DNA of 64,000 nucleotides from Dehalococcoidia bacterium (GTDB lineage: Bacteria; Chloroflexota; Dehalococcoidia; Tepidiformales; Tepidiformaceae). Shown piece by piece: positions 42,073 to 50,800 of the stretch. The position numbers and the translations under genes are program-made. Where the stretch lies: assembly GCA_022824925.1 (NCBI GenBank), contig JAJDYW010000026.1, positions 1 to 64,000 on the forward strand, written 5' to 3'. Under the pieces are notes generated by a model that did no database searches, was not told where the DNA came from, and saw only the letters and a list, made by a program, of their open reading frames with translations. Positions within the stretch are counted from its first letter, which is position 1; each line of letters begins with the position of its first letter.

Positions 42073-42740
42073 CCGCCCCCCCATCGTTCTCCCCCGACGC
42101 CCGCAACTTCCTGCGGGAGCTGCCGACCCACGACAAGGCGTGGTTCGAGGCGAACCGTGCGGCCTACCAGGCACTGGTCGCGGAGCCGGCGAAGGCGTTC
42201 GTCGACGCGGTGACGGCAACGCTCCACGAGGAGCTCTCGCCCGCCATCGTGGGCGTGCCCCGCGTGAACGGCTCCATCTCGCCGATCAACCGCGACATCC
42301 GTTTCTCCGCCGACAAGACCCCCTACAAGGACCACCTGCTGTTCCGCTGGTGGGAGGGCGAGGCGAAGAAGACCGCACCAACGCTGTTCGTGCGGGTTGC
42401 GGCCGACGAGGTGGGCTTCGCGACGGGCGCGATGCTGCCTTCGATGGAGCGCTGGCGGGAGCTGGTGGACCAGGGGGGGACGGGGGCGCCGCTGGCGGCG
42501 GCGGTGCAGGGGCTGGTCACGGAAACGGGAGCCGAGGTGGCGGGCGCGGACTACAAGCGCGTCCCGAAGCCATACGCCTCCGACCACCCGCGCGCCGAGC
42601 TCCTCCGCCACAAGTGGCTCCAGGTGCGCTGGATGGTTGGCTATCCGGAGGACGTGGCCGAGGGGGACTTCGCCGGATGGTGCGTGGGGGAACTGCTCAG
42701 GTGCGCCGACTTGCACCGCTGGCTGGTGGCGAACCTGTAG
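42069..42740 (+). CDS. DUF2461 (TIGR02453) family protein
   Basis: A 223-residue protein with the family's signature FFREL-type start (NFLRELPTHDKAWFEANRAAY), INRDIRFSADKTPYKDH and YKRVPKPYASDHP. The function is unknown. The TTG at 42069 overlaps the previous stop (TTGA). Convergent with a P450 gene 12 bp downstream. Confidence 0.88.
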   Translation: MTAPPSFSPDARNFLRELPTHDKAWFEANRAAYQALVAEPAKAFVDAVTATLHEELSPAIVGVPRVNGSISPINRDIRFSADKTPYKDHLLFRWWEGEAKKTAPTLFVRVAADEVGFATGAMLPSMERWRELVDQGGTGAPLAAAVQGLVTETGAEVAGADYKRVPKPYASDHPRAELLRHKWLQVRWMVGYPEDVAEGDFAGWCVGELLRCADLHRWLVANL

Positions 42741-42752
42741 CTCCGCCCGGCG

Positions 42753-43991
42753 CTAGGCCACCGGCGTGATGTCGACGTGGAGCTCCTTGAGGCCGCGCAG
42801 GACGAAGCCCGGCAGGTGGGTGAAGTCGTTAGCCCCGCGGACGGGCTCGAAGCGCTCGACGCGGTCGAGCATCGTCTCCCAGGTGATGTTCTGCTCGAGG
42901 CGGGAGAGGCCGGCGCCGGGGCACATGTGCTCGCCCTGGGAGAAGGCGACGTGCTTGGCCGCGTTGGGGCGCTCGAGGCTGAAGTTCTCGGGATCGGGAA
43001 ACTCGTCGGCATCGCGGTTGGCGGCGGCGAAGCGGAGGTGGAGGACGGAGCCGGCGGGGATCCTGACGCCGCGCAACTCCTCGTCCTGCACGGTCACGCG
43101 GAAGAGTCCCTGGGTGGGCGACTCCAGTCGCAGCGCCTCCTCGACAAAGAAGCGGACGCGCGAGCGGTCCTCCTTGAGCCGCGGCCAGATCGAGGGGTCC
43201 TGCGTGAGCAGCCAGAGGGCGGAGGTGAGGGCGAACGTCGTGGTCTCGTTCCCGCCGATGTAGAGGTGGCTGATGATGCCGATAACCTCCTCGTTGGAGA
43301 GGGGGCGCTCGCCGGCGTAACGGGCGCGGGCGGCGAGGTGGGAGAGCACGTCCTCGCCGGGGTCGGCGCGGCGCTCGTCGATGAAGCCCTCGATGTACTT
43401 CTGGAACTCGACCCCCTTCTCGGCGAGGTACATCTGCTCCTCGTGGCTGAGGCCCATCTGGAAGGGCATGACCCAGGCGTTCGACCAGACGCGGAGCCGG
43501 GGGATGTCTTCCAGGGGGAAGCCCAGCATGAGCGTGATCACGCGCACGGGCAGGGGCACGGCGAAATCCTCGACGAACTCGACGAGGCCCCTGGCCACGA
43601 CCTCGTCGACCAGATCCTCGATGGTGGCGGCGATCATCTCGCGCTGGCGCGTGGCGCCGGCGGGCGAGAAGAAGGGATCGACGAGCTCGCGGTAGCGGCG
43701 GTGCTCGGGGGGATTGGTGCTGAGGGGCTGGATGCGGGGGTAGCCGTGCGCTTCGTGGTAGGCCTGGGCCTCGGCGCTCATGAGAAGGCCGTGGCTGCCG
43801 GTGGCGTTGTGGGGGAAGCGTTCGGGGTTGCGCACGATCCAGGCGATGTCCTCGAACTTCGAGACGAGGAACATGTCCGTGCCGGGGATGGGGTAGACGG
43901 GCGCCTCCTCGAGGATGGCGCGGTAGGCGGGGTACCAGTCCTCCTGCGTCTCGGGCGAGAAGAGGTCGATGTCGTCGATGCTGAGCGTCAT
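42753..43991 (-). CDS. Cytochrome P450
   Basis: A 412-residue soluble P450 with heme loop FSQGEHMCPG (Cys357 ligand), an I-helix YIGGNETTTF and ExxR EALR. The heme loop is very similar to that of the P450 at 54860 (FSQGPRSCPG), so these two form a paralogous pair. ATG 43991 follows a short repeat-like sequence (44004-44030). It is downstream of an alpha/beta hydrolase gene on the same strand with a 59-bp gap. Confidence 0.93.
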   Translation of the reverse strand: MTLSIDDIDLFSPETQEDWYPAYRAILEEAPVYPIPGTDMFLVSKFEDIAWIVRNPERFPHNATGSHGLLMSAEAQAYHEAHGYPRIQPLSTNPPEHRRYRELVDPFFSPAGATRQREMIAATIEDLVDEVVARGLVEFVEDFAVPLPVRVITLMLGFPLEDIPRLRVWSNAWVMPFQMGLSHEEQMYLAEKGVEFQKYIEGFIDERRADPGEDVLSHLAARARYAGERPLSNEEVIGIISHLYIGGNETTTFALTSALWLLTQDPSIWPRLKEDRSRVRFFVEEALRLESPTQGLFRVTVQDEELRGVRIPAGSVLHLRFAAANRDADEFPDPENFSLERPNAAKHVAFSQGEHMCPGAGLSRLEQNITWETMLDRVERFEPVRGANDFTHLPGFVLRGLKELHVDITPVA

Positions 43992-44003
43992 CGCGTGGCT
44001 CCG

Positions 44004-44030
44004 GTGGTCGGTGGTTGGTGGTTGGTGGCC
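44004..44030. repeat. Short GGTTGGT-type intergenic repeat
   Basis: About three 7-bp units related to GGTTGGT between the hydrolase and P450 genes. A similar sequence occurs before the P450 at 62083. The function is unknown. Confidence 0.4.
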
Positions 44031-44050
44031 GATGAGTGTACAGGGGCGAC

Positions 44051-44857
44051 TCAGGCGGGGTCGGGTGCCAGCGTGCGGATCAGCCAGGTAAGGATGGCCT
44101 GGGCCGCCTCCTGCCAGCGGACGTCCAGCATGAGGTCGTGGGGCAGGTCCGGGATCATCGCGAGGTCGGCGCCGTAGTCGTCGGCGGTGGCGCGGAGGGC
44201 GGCTTCGGGGACGAGGCGGTCGCCGGCACCGCCGACGATGAGCATGGGCGTCCCCCGGATGCTCGCGGCGTCCGGGGCGGGCCCGAGCATCTCCAGCCAG
44301 GAGCGGAAGGACTCCGGCTCCATGCGGGCGGCGTAGCGGCGCACATCCGCTTCCGGCAAGTCGGCGGAGAAGAGGAAGCGGCAGCAGCGTTCGGGGGTCG
44401 CGAACAGGGTGAGGGGCTCCCGCGTGAGCAGCACCTTGAGAAGCAGCCCGGGGTTCTCGAGGGCGAGCCGGGTGGAGGAGCGGCGCGCGCCCGTTCGGGG
44501 TGCGGGGGCAACGAGGACGGCGCCGGGCGGGTCGTGGCGCTGGAGGTAGCGCTGGACGATGTACCCGCCGAGCGAGTGCCCGATGACGACGGGCGGCCGG
44601 GACAGGCGCTCCGCCACGTGCTCGACGTCGTCGACGTAGGCGGCGACGGGCGTCCAGCGGAGACCAGCGCGGCCGCCGCTGGCGCCGTGGCCGCGCAGGC
44701 TCAGGGCGAAGGCATCGAAGCCGCGTTCGGCGAAGAAGGGGAGGAACCGCTCGTCCCAGCACCAGGCGGCATGGCAGGAGCCGTGGACGAACAGCAGCGG
44801 CGGGTACGGCGACTCGCCCCCGCTCTCGCGGGCGATGACCTCAAGCTCGTGCGGCAT
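44051..44857 (-). CDS. Alpha/beta hydrolase
   Basis: A 268-residue hydrolase. The nucleophile elbow is GHSLGG, the Asp is in GAGDRLVP and the His in LPHDLML; the oxyanion loop is HGSCHAAWCW. Substrate unknown: esters, lactones or meta-cleavage products are all possible. ATG has a GGGGAGG site. It precedes a P450 gene on the same strand and follows a 49-residue gene. Confidence 0.88.
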   Translation of the reverse strand: MPHELEVIARESGGESPYPPLLFVHGSCHAAWCWDERFLPFFAERGFDAFALSLRGHGASGGRAGLRWTPVAAYVDDVEHVAERLSRPPVVIGHSLGGYIVQRYLQRHDPPGAVLVAPAPRTGARRSSTRLALENPGLLLKVLLTREPLTLFATPERCCRFLFSADLPEADVRRYAARMEPESFRSWLEMLGPAPDAASIRGTPMLIVGGAGDRLVPEAALRATADDYGADLAMIPDLPHDLMLDVRWQEAAQAILTWLIRTLAPDPA

Positions 44858-44882
44858 GGGACCTCCCCGGCCGGAACGGGCG

Positions 44883-45032
44883 CTAGTCGCGGTGGTGGTC
44901 GCGGAGCCGCTTGTCGAGGGGAAAGGGGGCCTTGATGTGCTCGGGGCTATCGAACTCCTGCGGCTCGATGGCTAGCGCAAGCTGCTGCTTGACGGCCTCT
45001 TCCATCGTCAGCGGCTGTTCGGGTGCCGTCAT
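44883..45032 (-). CDS. Small hypothetical protein (49 aa)
   Basis: A 49-residue acidic and charged protein with no recognised domain, starting MTAPEQPLTMEEAVK and ending in Asp/His/Arg. ATG 45032 has a GGGAGA site. It is next to the alpha/beta hydrolase gene with a 25-bp gap, so probably in the same transcript. Supported only by the start site, length and composition. Confidence 0.5.
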   Translation of the reverse strand: MTAPEQPLTMEEAVKQQLALAIEPQEFDSPEHIKAPFPLDKRLRDHHRD

Positions 45033-45115
45033 GATGGTCTCCCGTGGGGTGCCCTGCAGCCAGAGGCTACCGGATCGGGGGTGGAGGTTGGGAGGGGCGA
45101 AAGGGGCGCGGTTGC

Positions 45116-45121
45116 TACAAT
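45116..45121 (+). promoter_or_regulatory. -10 box of tRNA-Gly
   Basis: TACAAT ends 15 nt before the tRNA 5' end, a normal distance for tRNA transcription. Confidence 0.5.
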
Positions 45122-45136
45122 CGCCAGGGCTCGCGA

Positions 45137-45211
45137 GCGGGAGTAGCTCAGTGGTAGAGCGCCTGCCTTCCAAGCAGGATGTCGCGAGTTCGATCCTCGT
45201 CTCCCGCTCCA
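45137..45211 (+). tRNA. tRNA-Gly (TCC anticodon)
   Basis: Cloverleaf with acceptor GCGGGAG/CTCCCGC, D-arm GCTC/GAGC, anticodon stem CCTGC/GCAGG with loop CTTCCAA (anticodon TCC, reading GGA), T-loop TTCGATC and an encoded CCA end. A short-chain dehydrogenase gene begins 42 bp downstream in the same direction. Confidence 0.96.
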
Positions 45212-45253
45212 GGAACTCCAAACCACCCACGGCCGATTCGAACAGGAGACCAC

Positions 45254-46201
45254 ATGGCACGACGCGAGAATTGGACGGCCGACGACATCCCCGACCTGAC
45301 GGGGAAGGTGGCGGTGGTCACGGGCGCGAGCAGCGGTATCGGGCTGGAGGCGGCCAGGGAGCTCGCGCGCAAGGGGGCGGAGACGGTGCTGGCCTGCCGC
45401 TCGGCGGAGCGGGGCCAGCGCGCCCTCGACGCCATCCGGGCGGACGTCCCCGACGCGAAGGCGGAGCTGCTGCTTCTCGACCTCGCCAGCCTGGCCTCGG
45501 TCGAGCGGTTCGCGACGGAGTTCAGGGAGCGGTACTCGCGGCTGGACGTGCTCGCGAACAACGCGGGGATCATGGGCGGGCCCTTCGGGAAGACGGAGGA
45601 TGGCTTCGAGCGGCAGGTGGGGACCAACCACCTGGGGCACTTCGCCCTGACCGGCCGCCTGCTCGACCGCTTGCTGGCGACACCAGGAGCGCGGGTCGTG
45701 AACGTGAGCAGCCTGGGCCACCGCCGGGGCGAGGTCGACTTCGACAATCTCCTCTACGAGCGGGGCGGGTACGGGGGCTGGACGGCCTACTTCCGCACGA
45801 AGCTGCTGAACCTGCTGTTCACGTACGAGCTGCAGCGGCGCTTCGAGGGGGCGGGCGCAGGCGCGCACTCGCTGGCGGCGCACCCGGGCTTCTCGGGAAC
45901 GAACCTCGGGGAGGTCATGGGCAACCGCTGGCGCATGGGGTGGTTCGTCAAGCTCGGCTTCATGCTGATGCAGGGCGCGGACAGGGGCGCCCTGCCGACC
46001 CTTCGCGCCGCCACGGACCCGTCGGCGCGGGGCGGGGAGTACTACGGCCCCGGGGGGTTTATGGAGGAGCGGGGGCACCCGGTTCTGGTGGCGTCGTCCG
46101 AGGCCGCCCACAGCGAGGCGGACGCGCGACGGCTGTGGGAGATGTCGGAGGAGCTAACGGGGGTCGGGTACGCAGGGTTGGAGGCGGGGGGCGGCGGCTG
46201 A
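45254..46201 (+). CDS. Short-chain dehydrogenase/reductase
   Basis: A 315-residue classical SDR of the retinol dehydrogenase-like group. Cofactor motif TGASSGIG, structural LANNAGI, catalytic Ser in VNVSS and YxxxK as YFRTK. It reduces or oxidises alcohol/carbonyl groups with NAD(P)H; the substrate is unknown. ATG 45254 has an AACAGGAGAC site. It may be read through from the tRNA-Gly promoter. Confidence 0.9.
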   Translation: MARRENWTADDIPDLTGKVAVVTGASSGIGLEAARELARKGAETVLACRSAERGQRALDAIRADVPDAKAELLLLDLASLASVERFATEFRERYSRLDVLANNAGIMGGPFGKTEDGFERQVGTNHLGHFALTGRLLDRLLATPGARVVNVSSLGHRRGEVDFDNLLYERGGYGGWTAYFRTKLLNLLFTYELQRRFEGAGAGAHSLAAHPGFSGTNLGEVMGNRWRMGWFVKLGFMLMQGADRGALPTLRAATDPSARGGEYYGPGGFMEERGHPVLVASSEAAHSEADARRLWEMSEELTGVGYAGLEAGGGG

Positions 46202-46277
46202 ACGCCTCCAGAGCCAGGGGGATGGGGTAAATCGGCCTCTTGCTCCCTACGATGGGTCTCGAAGTGAACGTACTCTG

Positions 46278-48326
46278 ATGGCCTGGGGAGCCAGGCAGAC
46301 CGCCGAGGATGCAGTCTTGAGGCCGAGACTCGCTCATCCGCTGATGGCAGCGGCGCTCCTCTCTCTCTTCATTGGTTCTGCGCTTCCTCCTTCCAGAGCC
46401 GAAGCGCAGACCGGCGCACCTACGGTCACAGTCGTGCTGCATCCGGGCTGGAACATGGTTGGGTGGTCAGGCCCTACGACACCTGTTGCAGACCTCCTTG
46501 ACCACGTTCCGCAGCTCCGGCAGGTGCTTGCGTGGGACGCCGGGACGCAGCGCTACCAGGAAGTGACGGCGCTGGAGACAGGGCAGGGGCTGTGGCTGGA
46601 GTTCGGCGGGGATGGCCCCGCCGAAGTGACCGTTGCCGTTTCCGACGAGCACGTCCTGCTCTCGCTCGAGGCCGGGCGGAACCTCGTGGGTTGGACGGGG
46701 GCCGACGGCACACCGATCGAGGACGCGGTTGGGCGCTTCGCCGACACGCTGCGGTACGCGTACCGGTGGGATGCACGGAAGCAACGCTTCGACCGGTATG
46801 TCCCAGGTGGGGCCTTCAACACCATCACGGAGCTCAACCGCGGCGATGCGTTGTGGCTGGGGCTGGCAACGGGGACGAGGTGGTGGCAGTCGGGATCCGG
46901 GAAGACCGAGTTTGTCTTCGAGGATGATCTGTCACCCGAGCGCCGGGTGGAGGTCAGGGAGGAGCTGGCGAGCGTGATCGGGTTCTTCGCGGAGCACTAC
47001 GGACTGGAGCCTCCCACGCTCACTCTCCGTGTTGCAGAGGGCTCACAGGCCGACAGCCTGGACTTGTTCCTGGGTGTACTGCCCGGGAAGGGGACTACGC
47101 TCCCGATCACCACGGGACGTGCCCGCGGAACCCCCCTGGAGGGAAGCCTGACACAACGGTACTTCGGCATCGTTCTGCGCGAAATCTCCAGCTACACAGA
47201 TACTCCCTGGTGGACGGTCCAGGGAGCAATGGCTTATGGCGCGATGACACATCGGGTAGTCGCGAAAGGGGAGTATCCCGACGTCTTCGGCCGTGACTGG
47301 AGAGCCGAGTCCGCGAGCGTTGTGCAGGAACTCGCCGAACTCGAGACGAGCCAGCTCAGTGCTCACGGGCTGGGCGCCCTGGCTGTGGACTGGCTGGCCA
47401 GCCACACTGCAGGCGTGACCGTCGACAGCGCCGATGCCACGCCCCAGGCTCCGTTGCACCCGCCCGGGAACGACACAATCATCGAGTACTTCCGGCTGTT
47501 GGCTGTGACTGCAAGCTGGCAAGAGGCCTTCGAGACTACATTCGGAATAGGCCCCGAGGACTTCTACCGAGCGTTCGAGACCTATCGCGACGAACTCGTG
47601 GGGCCACTCGTGATATCCATTGGGGATCCCCCGGCAGCCGCTCTCGCGCGCTACGAGACGGAGATGCGGAGTGCGTACGCGTTCCTCCTTGAGACCCTGG
47701 GCGTAGGGCCTTTTGTGTACTTCCTCCACCTCGCCGACGAGGAGTCAGGGCGCAGGGCGGTCCGCGAGTTGTTCAAGATTCCGGCGCCCGAGAGTGGCCC
47801 GTATCCGTGCTCCCTCGGCGGCCACCACAGGTCTCTTTATGTCGTGAGTTGTGAGCATGAACTCACGTATCGCGCCTTCTACAACAGCTACTTCGCGATT
47901 GTCCACTCAAGGGTGGCTGAAGACGTACGCTGGCTTCGATCCGGAATCGAGAAGTACGTGGAACTCCGTTACGCGGCAAGCGCTGGCCTTCGACCGTACG
48001 AGACCGAACTCGCCAGATTGAGAGTCCACGGGCAACGCAACCAGGCAGCGCTCTCGCAGCTCACCGACCTCGAGACCTGGCGGGAGTTCGGGAACGAGAA
48101 GAGCTGGGCTCTCGCCCTCGTCGCGGTCGACCGGCTGGTCGAGCAGTCGAACGACGGTGCTCTCAAGGAGTATTTCCGCCTCCTGCCCAGAGGGAGACCG
48201 GGCCACGCGGACTACGAGCCGGGCGCGGGGAGCTGGGAGGCGGCCTTCGAGCAGGCCTTCGGGCTCACAGTCGACGCGTTCTACGAGGAGTTCGCGGAGT
48301 ACCGAGCCGGGCTATCCCAGCCCTGA
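46278..48326 (+). CDS. Secreted protein with PGWNxVGW repeats and degenerate peptidase-MA domains
   Basis: 682 residues with an N-terminal signal region ending around SRAEAQ. Two N-terminal repeats follow (LHPGWNMVGW ... GQGLWLEF and LEAGRNLVGW ... GDALWLGL), known in Chloroflexota secreted proteins. The rest contains two regions like gluzincin (Peptidase MA) domains: YFGIVLREISSYTDTPWWTVQG and AIVHSRVAEDVRWLRSGIEKY. In active enzymes these would contain HExxH followed by a PxWLxEG turn; here HExxH is absent in both, so the domains are probably non-catalytic. A TACTCT hexamer ends 1 nt before the start, too close for a leaderless start; TACGAT at 46248-46253 is the alternative. Confidence 0.75.
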   Translation: MAWGARQTAEDAVLRPRLAHPLMAAALLSLFIGSALPPSRAEAQTGAPTVTVVLHPGWNMVGWSGPTTPVADLLDHVPQLRQVLAWDAGTQRYQEVTALETGQGLWLEFGGDGPAEVTVAVSDEHVLLSLEAGRNLVGWTGADGTPIEDAVGRFADTLRYAYRWDARKQRFDRYVPGGAFNTITELNRGDALWLGLATGTRWWQSGSGKTEFVFEDDLSPERRVEVREELASVIGFFAEHYGLEPPTLTLRVAEGSQADSLDLFLGVLPGKGTTLPITTGRARGTPLEGSLTQRYFGIVLREISSYTDTPWWTVQGAMAYGAMTHRVVAKGEYPDVFGRDWRAESASVVQELAELETSQLSAHGLGALAVDWLASHTAGVTVDSADATPQAPLHPPGNDTIIEYFRLLAVTASWQEAFETTFGIGPEDFYRAFETYRDELVGPLVISIGDPPAAALARYETEMRSAYAFLLETLGVGPFVYFLHLADEESGRRAVRELFKIPAPESGPYPCSLGGHHRSLYVVSCEHELTYRAFYNSYFAIVHSRVAEDVRWLRSGIEKYVELRYAASAGLRPYETELARLRVHGQRNQAALSQLTDLETWREFGNEKSWALALVAVDRLVEQSNDGALKEYFRLLPRGRPGHADYEPGAGSWEAAFEQAFGLTVDAFYEEFAEYRAGLSQP

Positions 48327-48423
48327 CGCCCCGAGCCAGTACGACTCCCCTGCATGGCCCAGCGGGGCAGGAACGTGCGACACTCCCTCGCGGCAACGCC
48401 CCACGGGCGGCAAGGAGCACGCA

Positions 48424-48807
48424 GTGGCACTGGAACCGGGACCGATGCAGGTGATCCACAACGCCTTCACGACCAAGGAAGAGGTGCTCGAGGACCTGAA
48501 GCGCCTCGACCTCTGGCCGACGACCTACGTGTCCGAGCGGATGGAGGAGCTGCCCCTGCACTGGCACGACGTCGACAACTGCGGCTACGTGCTGGAGGGC
48601 AGCAGCTACGTGTTGAACGAGCACGGCGAGCGCTTCCCGCTCGGCCCGGGGGACAAGCTGGTGATCCCGGCGGGGGCGATCCACGCGGAGGGCGCGGTCA
48701 GGGAGCGGATGGTCTACATCGTCGGCATCTCGGAGGCGGCGAACCTGTTCGACGTGCTTGAACTGCGAGACCCGGCCGAGAGCCCCCTCGCCCGGAAGGC
48801 AAGCTGA
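48424..48807 (+). CDS. Cupin-domain protein
   Basis: A 127-residue single cupin. The two motifs are HWHDVDNCGYVLEG (His/His/Glu-type metal site) and PLGPGDKLVIPAGAIH. Such proteins are dioxygenases, isomerases or binding proteins. The GTG at 48424 has an AAGGAG site. It is followed 7 bp later by an LLM oxidoreductase gene, suggesting one operon. Confidence 0.85.
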   Translation: MALEPGPMQVIHNAFTTKEEVLEDLKRLDLWPTTYVSERMEELPLHWHDVDNCGYVLEGSSYVLNEHGERFPLGPGDKLVIPAGAIHAEGAVRERMVYIVGISEAANLFDVLELRDPAESPLARKAS

Positions 48808-48814
48808 CCGGCGC

Positions 48815-49870
48815 ATGGAGAGGCGGCCCGGATTCGGGCTGAACCGCTTCGACTGGACCTCCACGGAGGCGTTCGTGGCGGACATCGCGCGGGCAGAGGA
48901 GCTGGGGTTCGGGTACGCGCTCATCCCGTGGAACCCGCTGGCGCGGTCGGACCCGTATATGCAGCTCGCGGTAGCGGCGGGTCGGACATCGCGCATCCGG
49001 CTGGGGTTGCTGCTCGATAACCCGGTGCTGCACCACCCGGCCGCCTCGGCGAGCTCGATCGCGACCCTCGACGAGATCTCGGGCGGGCGCGCCATCCTGA
49101 CCTACGGCGTCGGGGACACGGCCGTGCGGTGGCTGGGGCTGCGGCCGGCGCGCGTGGCGGAGCTGGAGGAAGCGACGGTGCTCGCGCGGCGGCTGCTCGC
49201 GGGGGAGGAGGTCGAGGTGGGGGCGGTACGGCCGGCGCGGTTGCAGCACGCGAGACCGGCGCCGGTCTGGATCGCGGCGGGAGGCCCGAAGACGATCGAG
49301 ATGGCGGGACGCGTCGCGGACGGCGTCTTCCTGCGGGTGGGGCGGCACCCGGAGAACCTGCACGCGGCCATGGCGCGCGTGCACGCAGGGGCGCGCGCGG
49401 CGGGGCGCGACCCGGACGAGGTCGGCATCGGGCTCATCTTCCACACGGTCATGAGCGACGATCCGGACGAGATTCGGGCGACGGCGCGCTCGATGGCGGC
49501 GGGCTACTACGAGTACTCGCCCGCGCTCTTCGAGATTCGGGGGCTGCCCTGGGACGGCCCCTCCGTGGAGGAGCTGAAGCAGCAGGTGTACCCCGACTTC
49601 CACCACGCCCCCGACCTCGTGAAGTCGGGCAATCTCGTGAGCTTCCTCGACGAGGAGACGGCGGACTCGTTCGCGCTGTTCGGGTCGGCGGAGGAGGTCG
49701 CGGGGCAGCTCCGGCGTGCGATCGAGGCGGTCGGGCGGGTGGACATCGTGGTGCCGCACCCGGTCCCCATGCCGGTCCCCGGCGCGCCCGTGCCGCGTGC
49801 GCTGCCGGCGTCCCTGGCGGGGGCCGACTACAAGACGTGGTTCGCGGCGGAGGTGATGCCGCGGGTGTAG
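48815..49870 (+). CDS. LLM-class flavin/F420-dependent oxidoreductase
   Basis: A 351-residue luciferase-like monooxygenase-fold protein. Visible features are EELGFGYALIPW (strand-helix unit), RIRLGLLLDN, GRAILTYGVGDTA and the APVWIAAGGPKTIE phosphate loop. It is one of three LLM-type genes in the window, probably F420- or FMN-dependent. ATG 48815 is preferred because it sits 7 bp from the cupin stop. Likely redox step in the catabolic cluster 48424-52344. Confidence 0.85.
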   Translation: MERRPGFGLNRFDWTSTEAFVADIARAEELGFGYALIPWNPLARSDPYMQLAVAAGRTSRIRLGLLLDNPVLHHPAASASSIATLDEISGGRAILTYGVGDTAVRWLGLRPARVAELEEATVLARRLLAGEEVEVGAVRPARLQHARPAPVWIAAGGPKTIEMAGRVADGVFLRVGRHPENLHAAMARVHAGARAAGRDPDEVGIGLIFHTVMSDDPDEIRATARSMAAGYYEYSPALFEIRGLPWDGPSVEELKQQVYPDFHHAPDLVKSGNLVSFLDEETADSFALFGSAEEVAGQLRRAIEAVGRVDIVVPHPVPMPVPGAPVPRALPASLAGADYKTWFAAEVMPRV

Positions 49871-49917
49871 CGCCGGGCTCCAGGGCCTTCGGCGTACACG
49901 GGCGCGATCTCAGTCCG

Positions 49918-49923
49918 TAGTAT
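49918..49923 (+). promoter_or_regulatory. -10 box of EthD-like gene
   Basis: TAGTAT lies 17 nt before ATG 49941, with a GAGGTG site between, suggesting a separate promoter inside the cluster. Confidence 0.4.
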
Positions 49924-49940
49924 TGCGGCGAGGTGACATC

Positions 49941-50327
49941 ATGGCGAAATTCGTGCTCATCGGGCTTTGCGAGCCCACAGGTCCGGACGCCCAGGAGGCG
50001 TTCGACGAGTGGTTCGTTAACCAGCACATCGAGGACACGGCCAAGTGCCCGAACTTCATCCGCGGGAGCGTGTTCAAGCTGAGCGGTCCGCACGGGAACG
50101 GCGAGACCGTCTCCGGCTACCTCTCCCTCTACGAGGTGGAGGCGGATAGCTACGACGAAGCCGAGACGACGCTGAACGCCTGGCAGCGTAACCCGGACGC
50201 GTGGGAAGGTCGCAAAGTCCACCGCGAGACGGGCGAGAAGCTGGGCGGCATCCCGATCGCGGTGAACGGCTCCGGCTGGTACGAGCTCATCGACTACTGG
50301 GACGGGCCGAAGGCGAGCGCGCGGTGA
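49941..50327 (+). CDS. EthD-like dimeric alpha/beta-barrel protein
   Basis: A 128-residue protein with the ferredoxin-like fold of EthD/Dabb proteins: strand KFVLIGLCEP, helix EAFDEWFVNQHIEDT, strand GSVFKLSG, strand YLSLYEVEADS. The NQHIEDT region matches the EthD His. It may be an accessory or a hydroxylase/cyclase-like protein in the oxidative cluster. ATG 49941 begins the first strand. Confidence 0.7.
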   Translation: MAKFVLIGLCEPTGPDAQEAFDEWFVNQHIEDTAKCPNFIRGSVFKLSGPHGNGETVSGYLSLYEVEADSYDEAETTLNAWQRNPDAWEGRKVHRETGEKLGGIPIAVNGSGWYELIDYWDGPKASAR

Positions 50328-50352
50328 ACGCTGCCCAGACCGGGGCCCCAGC

Positions 50353-50790
50353 ATGACCCGCCCGGGCGGCATGAGCCGCGAGGAGATCGAGGCGTTCCTG
50401 GCGGAGCCCCGGAATGCGATGGTGGGCGCCATCCGCAAGGATGGCCGCCCCCAGATGACGCCGAACTGGTTCCACTGGGACGGCGCGCGGTTCTATGTCT
50501 CGACGACGAAGCGGCGGCGGAAGTTCGAGAACTTCCGCCGCGACCCGCGCGTGCAGCTCGCCATCGACGACGCGACCGGGTTCCGCACGGTGCTGGTCGA
50601 CGGGACGGTCGAGCTGCGCGACGACCACGAGGCCGTGTTCGAGCAGTTCAAGGCGATCCGGGCCAAGCACGGCCGCCCCCAGAACGACGAGGACTTCCTG
50701 GAAGAGCTGCGGCGGGACGAGCGCGTCCTGCTGGTCATCACGCCCGACAAACCAATCGACGAATGGACCTCGTGGGGTCCGCCAGGCTAG
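50353..50790 (+). CDS. Pyridoxamine-phosphate-oxidase-fold (FDOR/PPOX) protein
   Basis: A 145-residue split-barrel flavin/F420-binding protein: GAIRKDGRPQMTPNWFHWDGARFYVSTT, then KRRRKFENFRRDPRVQLAIDD. These features match the PPOX/FDOR group, in which many members use F420H2 to reduce substrates. It has an in-frame ATG 18 nt downstream as an alternative start. The gene sits between EthD-like and SnoaL-like genes. Confidence 0.85.
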   Translation: MTRPGGMSREEIEAFLAEPRNAMVGAIRKDGRPQMTPNWFHWDGARFYVSTTKRRRKFENFRRDPRVQLAIDDATGFRTVLVDGTVELRDDHEAVFEQFKAIRAKHGRPQNDEDFLEELRRDERVLLVITPDKPIDEWTSWGPPG

Positions 50791-50800
50791 GAGGAACGGA

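Noticed and set aside
26507..45211. Absence of encoded CCA in tRNA-Arg versus presence in tRNA-Gly as a possible anomaly
   Set aside because: Mixed CCA encoding is normal in many bacteria; CCA-adding enzyme completes the other tRNA.
45033..45260. Longer version of the 49-aa gene extending over the tRNA-Gly
   Set aside because: It would overlap a tRNA on the other strand; the shorter ATG has a ribosome site.
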